A stretch of DNA of 64,000 nt from Cyanobacteria bacterium OH_PDB_230 (GTDB lineage Bacteria; Cyanobacteriota; Vampirovibrionia; Gastranaerophilales; Gastranaerophilaceae), in contig JAEZSO010000002.1 of NCBI GenBank assembly GCA_023421795.1, positions 1,116,001 to 1,180,000 on the forward strand, read 5' to 3'. Each line of letters begins with the position of its first letter. Within the stretch, counting starts at the first letter, position 1. A program made the translations under genes and the position numbers. The notes under the pieces are model-generated. The model saw only the letters and a program-made list of their open reading frames with translations, ran no database searches and was not told where the DNA came from. Below are positions 62,577-64,000 of this stretch, one piece after another.

Positions 62577-63639
62577 GTTGTTCAAAAAAAGTCTGTTGCA
62601 TGTTGAGATGTTTATATCCAAGGCATTTACAGGCATAAGCGGTTATTTTTCTGCCTCTCGGTGTTCTTTGAAGGAAACCTTCTTGGAGCAGATACGGTTC
62701 ATATACGTCTTCTATTGTTTTAGAGTCTTCTCCTAAAGCCGCAGCTAATGTTTCAAGGCCTACAGGACCGCCGTCATACTTTTCTACAATAAGTTTCATT
62801 AATGCCCTGTCAGTGTTATCCAGCCCATAGTTGTCTATTTTTAATATATCTAATGCTTCATTTGCAACTTGTTCGTTGATTCTACCATCAAATTTTACAA
62901 GAGCATAATCACTCACCCTTTTAACGAGTCTGTTTGAAATTCTAGGCGTTCCTCTTGACCTTCTGGCGATAGCAACGGCTCCTTCCCGGGTAATGTTGAT
63001 GTCCAGAATTTTTGCGGTTCTTAAAACGACTTCAGTGAGCTCTTCTAAATTATAGAATTCAAGCCTGTGGATTATCCCGAATCTGTCTCTGAGAGGACCC
63101 GATAAGGCTCCTGCTTTTGTCGTTGCACCGATAAGGGTAAATTTTGGTACTGGAACTCTTAATGTTTTTACGCTTTGTCCTTTACCTGTATTCATATCGA
63201 GGTAAAAGTCTTCCATTGCTGGATAAAGTATCTCTTCTGCAATTTTGTTTAACCTGTGGATTTCATCTATGAAAAGAACTTCCCCACCTTTCAAAGACAT
63301 AAGAATCCCTATTATATCCCTTGGTCTTTCAAGCGCCGGCGCTGAAGTTATTTTTATATTTGAACCCATCTCATTTGCAATTACGCCCGCAAGAGTTGTT
63401 TTTCCTAGTCCAGGTGGGCCATAAAAAAGGAGATGGTCTAGTGGCAATTCTCTTCTCTTGGCGGCTTCTATTGATATTTTTAAGGTTGCTTTTATTGAAC
63501 TTTGCCCTAGATACTCGTCAAAAGTTTTTGGTCTTATGTTATTTTCAAAAGACATGTCATAGTCTATTTTTTGAGAAGTTATTTCTTCTCTGGGAGTAGT
63601 TTGTTTGATTTTGTTTTCGTCGTCTGAAAATATAGCCAA
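62569..63639 (-). CDS. ruvB: Holliday junction branch-migration ATPase RuvB
   Basis: AAA+ motor that drives branch migration with RuvA. Walker A is YGPPGLGKTT, Walker B LFIDEIHRL, sensor 1 LIGATTKAG, the Arg finger region GPLRDRFGI, and the winged-helix end LLQEGFLQRTPRGR. The 356 aa length is normal. It follows the permease gene by ten bases. Confidence 0.96.
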   Translation of the reverse strand: MAIFSDDENKIKQTTPREEITSQKIDYDMSFENNIRPKTFDEYLGQSSIKATLKISIEAAKRRELPLDHLLFYGPPGLGKTTLAGVIANEMGSNIKITSAPALERPRDIIGILMSLKGGEVLFIDEIHRLNKIAEEILYPAMEDFYLDMNTGKGQSVKTLRVPVPKFTLIGATTKAGALSGPLRDRFGIIHRLEFYNLEELTEVVLRTAKILDINITREGAVAIARRSRGTPRISNRLVKRVSDYALVKFDGRINEQVANEALDILKIDNYGLDNTDRALMKLIVEKYDGGPVGLETLAAALGEDSKTIEDVYEPYLLQEGFLQRTPRGRKITAYACKCLGYKHLNMQQTFFEQPN

Positions 63640-63649
63640 TTTTATATCC

Positions 63650-64000
63650 TTAAGTGTTTATCAGAAATCTGTAGTAAATATAGATAGAGCTGAGTATTAA
63701 TGAAACTAATGTTATTATAGACCCATATTTGAAAAATTTCCTGAATGAAATTTTATGCCCGCTGTTAGTAGCCGTTTCAGCCACTACAACGTTGGCTGCT
63801 GCTCCTATTAAAGTCATGTTTCCTCCGAGGCAGGCTCCTAGGGACAGACACCACCATAGAGGATGGACATAATCAGCACCTTCGACTAATTGGATTTGGT
63901 AAATCAAAGGGGCCATAGTAGCTGTATATGGTATGTTATCTATTATACCTGATAATATCCCTGATGCCCAAAGTATTATCATTGCAGTAGCTGATTCATT
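63650..64000 (-). CDS. ArsB/NhaD-type (SLC13/IT superfamily) permease, C-terminal part
   Basis: The frame is open to the window edge, so the 5' part is missing. SGIIDNIPYTATMAP, the re-entrant loop of the ion-transporter superfamily, is followed by LWWCLSLGACLGGNMTLIGA and NVVVAETA, and a last TM segment. The family includes arsenite (ArsB), sodium/proton (NhaD) and dicarboxylate carriers. The substrate cannot be read from this end. Confidence 0.85.
   Translation of the reverse strand, partial: NESATAMIILWASGILSGIIDNIPYTATMAPLIYQIQLVEGADYVHPLWWCLSLGACLGGNMTLIGAAANVVVAETATNSGHKISFRKFFKYGSIITLVSLILSSIYIYYRFLINT

Noticed and set aside
1..64000. CRISPR arrays, insertion sequences, prophage
   Set aside because: No regular repeat-spacer pattern, no transposase or phage structural genes were seen on either strand.

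Overview
This is a 64 kb chromosomal window, AT-rich and densely coded, with roughly sixty protein genes, one tRNA gene and several RNA-level signals. The content points to an obligately or facultatively anaerobic bacterium: class III ribonucleotide reductase NrdDG, two small nitroreductases, no obvious oxygen-dependent metabolism, and chemotaxis genes. Several lineage-specific proteins (the MGLASSQARLL-type protein at 30084, and proteins with a disordered N-terminus carrying a V/I-S-F-K/G motif) resemble what I recall from gut non-photosynthetic relatives of Cyanobacteria (Gastranaerophilales/Vampirovibrionia, formerly Melainabacteria). That assignment is an inference from memory, not a search result.

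Layout. 1-3.5 kb: chemotaxis block (end of an MCP, then cheR-cheD-cheB in overlapping frames). 3.6-9.9 kb: co-directional run with a HAD phosphatase, class III aminotransferase, alpha/beta hydrolase, small membrane protein, pabB-pabC fusion, pabA, ABM-domain protein and nitroreductase. 10-15.5 kb: GH13 alpha-glucan enzyme convergent with nrdD-nrdG, which is preceded by a good promoter and a cobalamin riboswitch. 15.5-27.5 kb: accessory zone of lineage-specific proteins (membrane, Cys-rich, secreted, SF-motif proteins) mixed with an ABC-F ATPase, MarC, a CBS protein, a nitroreductase, a GNAT-like protein and a DUF2971 protein. 27.6-28.2 kb: tRNA-Arg(ACG) surrounded by partial tRNA copies, and a candidate small RNA. 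28.3-38 kb: degenerate GT2 protein, MGLASSQ protein, large membrane protein, XerC/D recombinase, metF, membrane-anchored GT5 glucan synthase. 38-44.5 kb, minus strand: hisS, sensor kinase, DUF212, polyprenyl synthase, rsgA, a glycosyltransferase. 44.6-49 kb: pnp, patatin, a P-loop kinase. 49-55 kb, minus strand: hypothetical, TPR/NHL protein, gatA, lpdA, eno. 55.2-64 kb: BI-1 protein, DUF3137, BaiN-like flavoprotein with folK, ribE-ribBA, GNAT, YhcH family, ruvB and the end of an ArsB/NhaD-type permease.

How it fits together. Folate chemistry is spread over the window (pabBC, pabA, folK, metF), as are flavin synthesis (ribE, ribBA) and alpha-glucan metabolism (GH13 enzyme and GT5 synthase, both with unusual N-terminal extensions). 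Most genes are housekeeping. The parts most worth a second look are the recurrent N-terminal SF motif shared by unrelated proteins, B12 control of nrdDG, the candidate C-rich-loop small RNA, and the tRNA-Arg islet.
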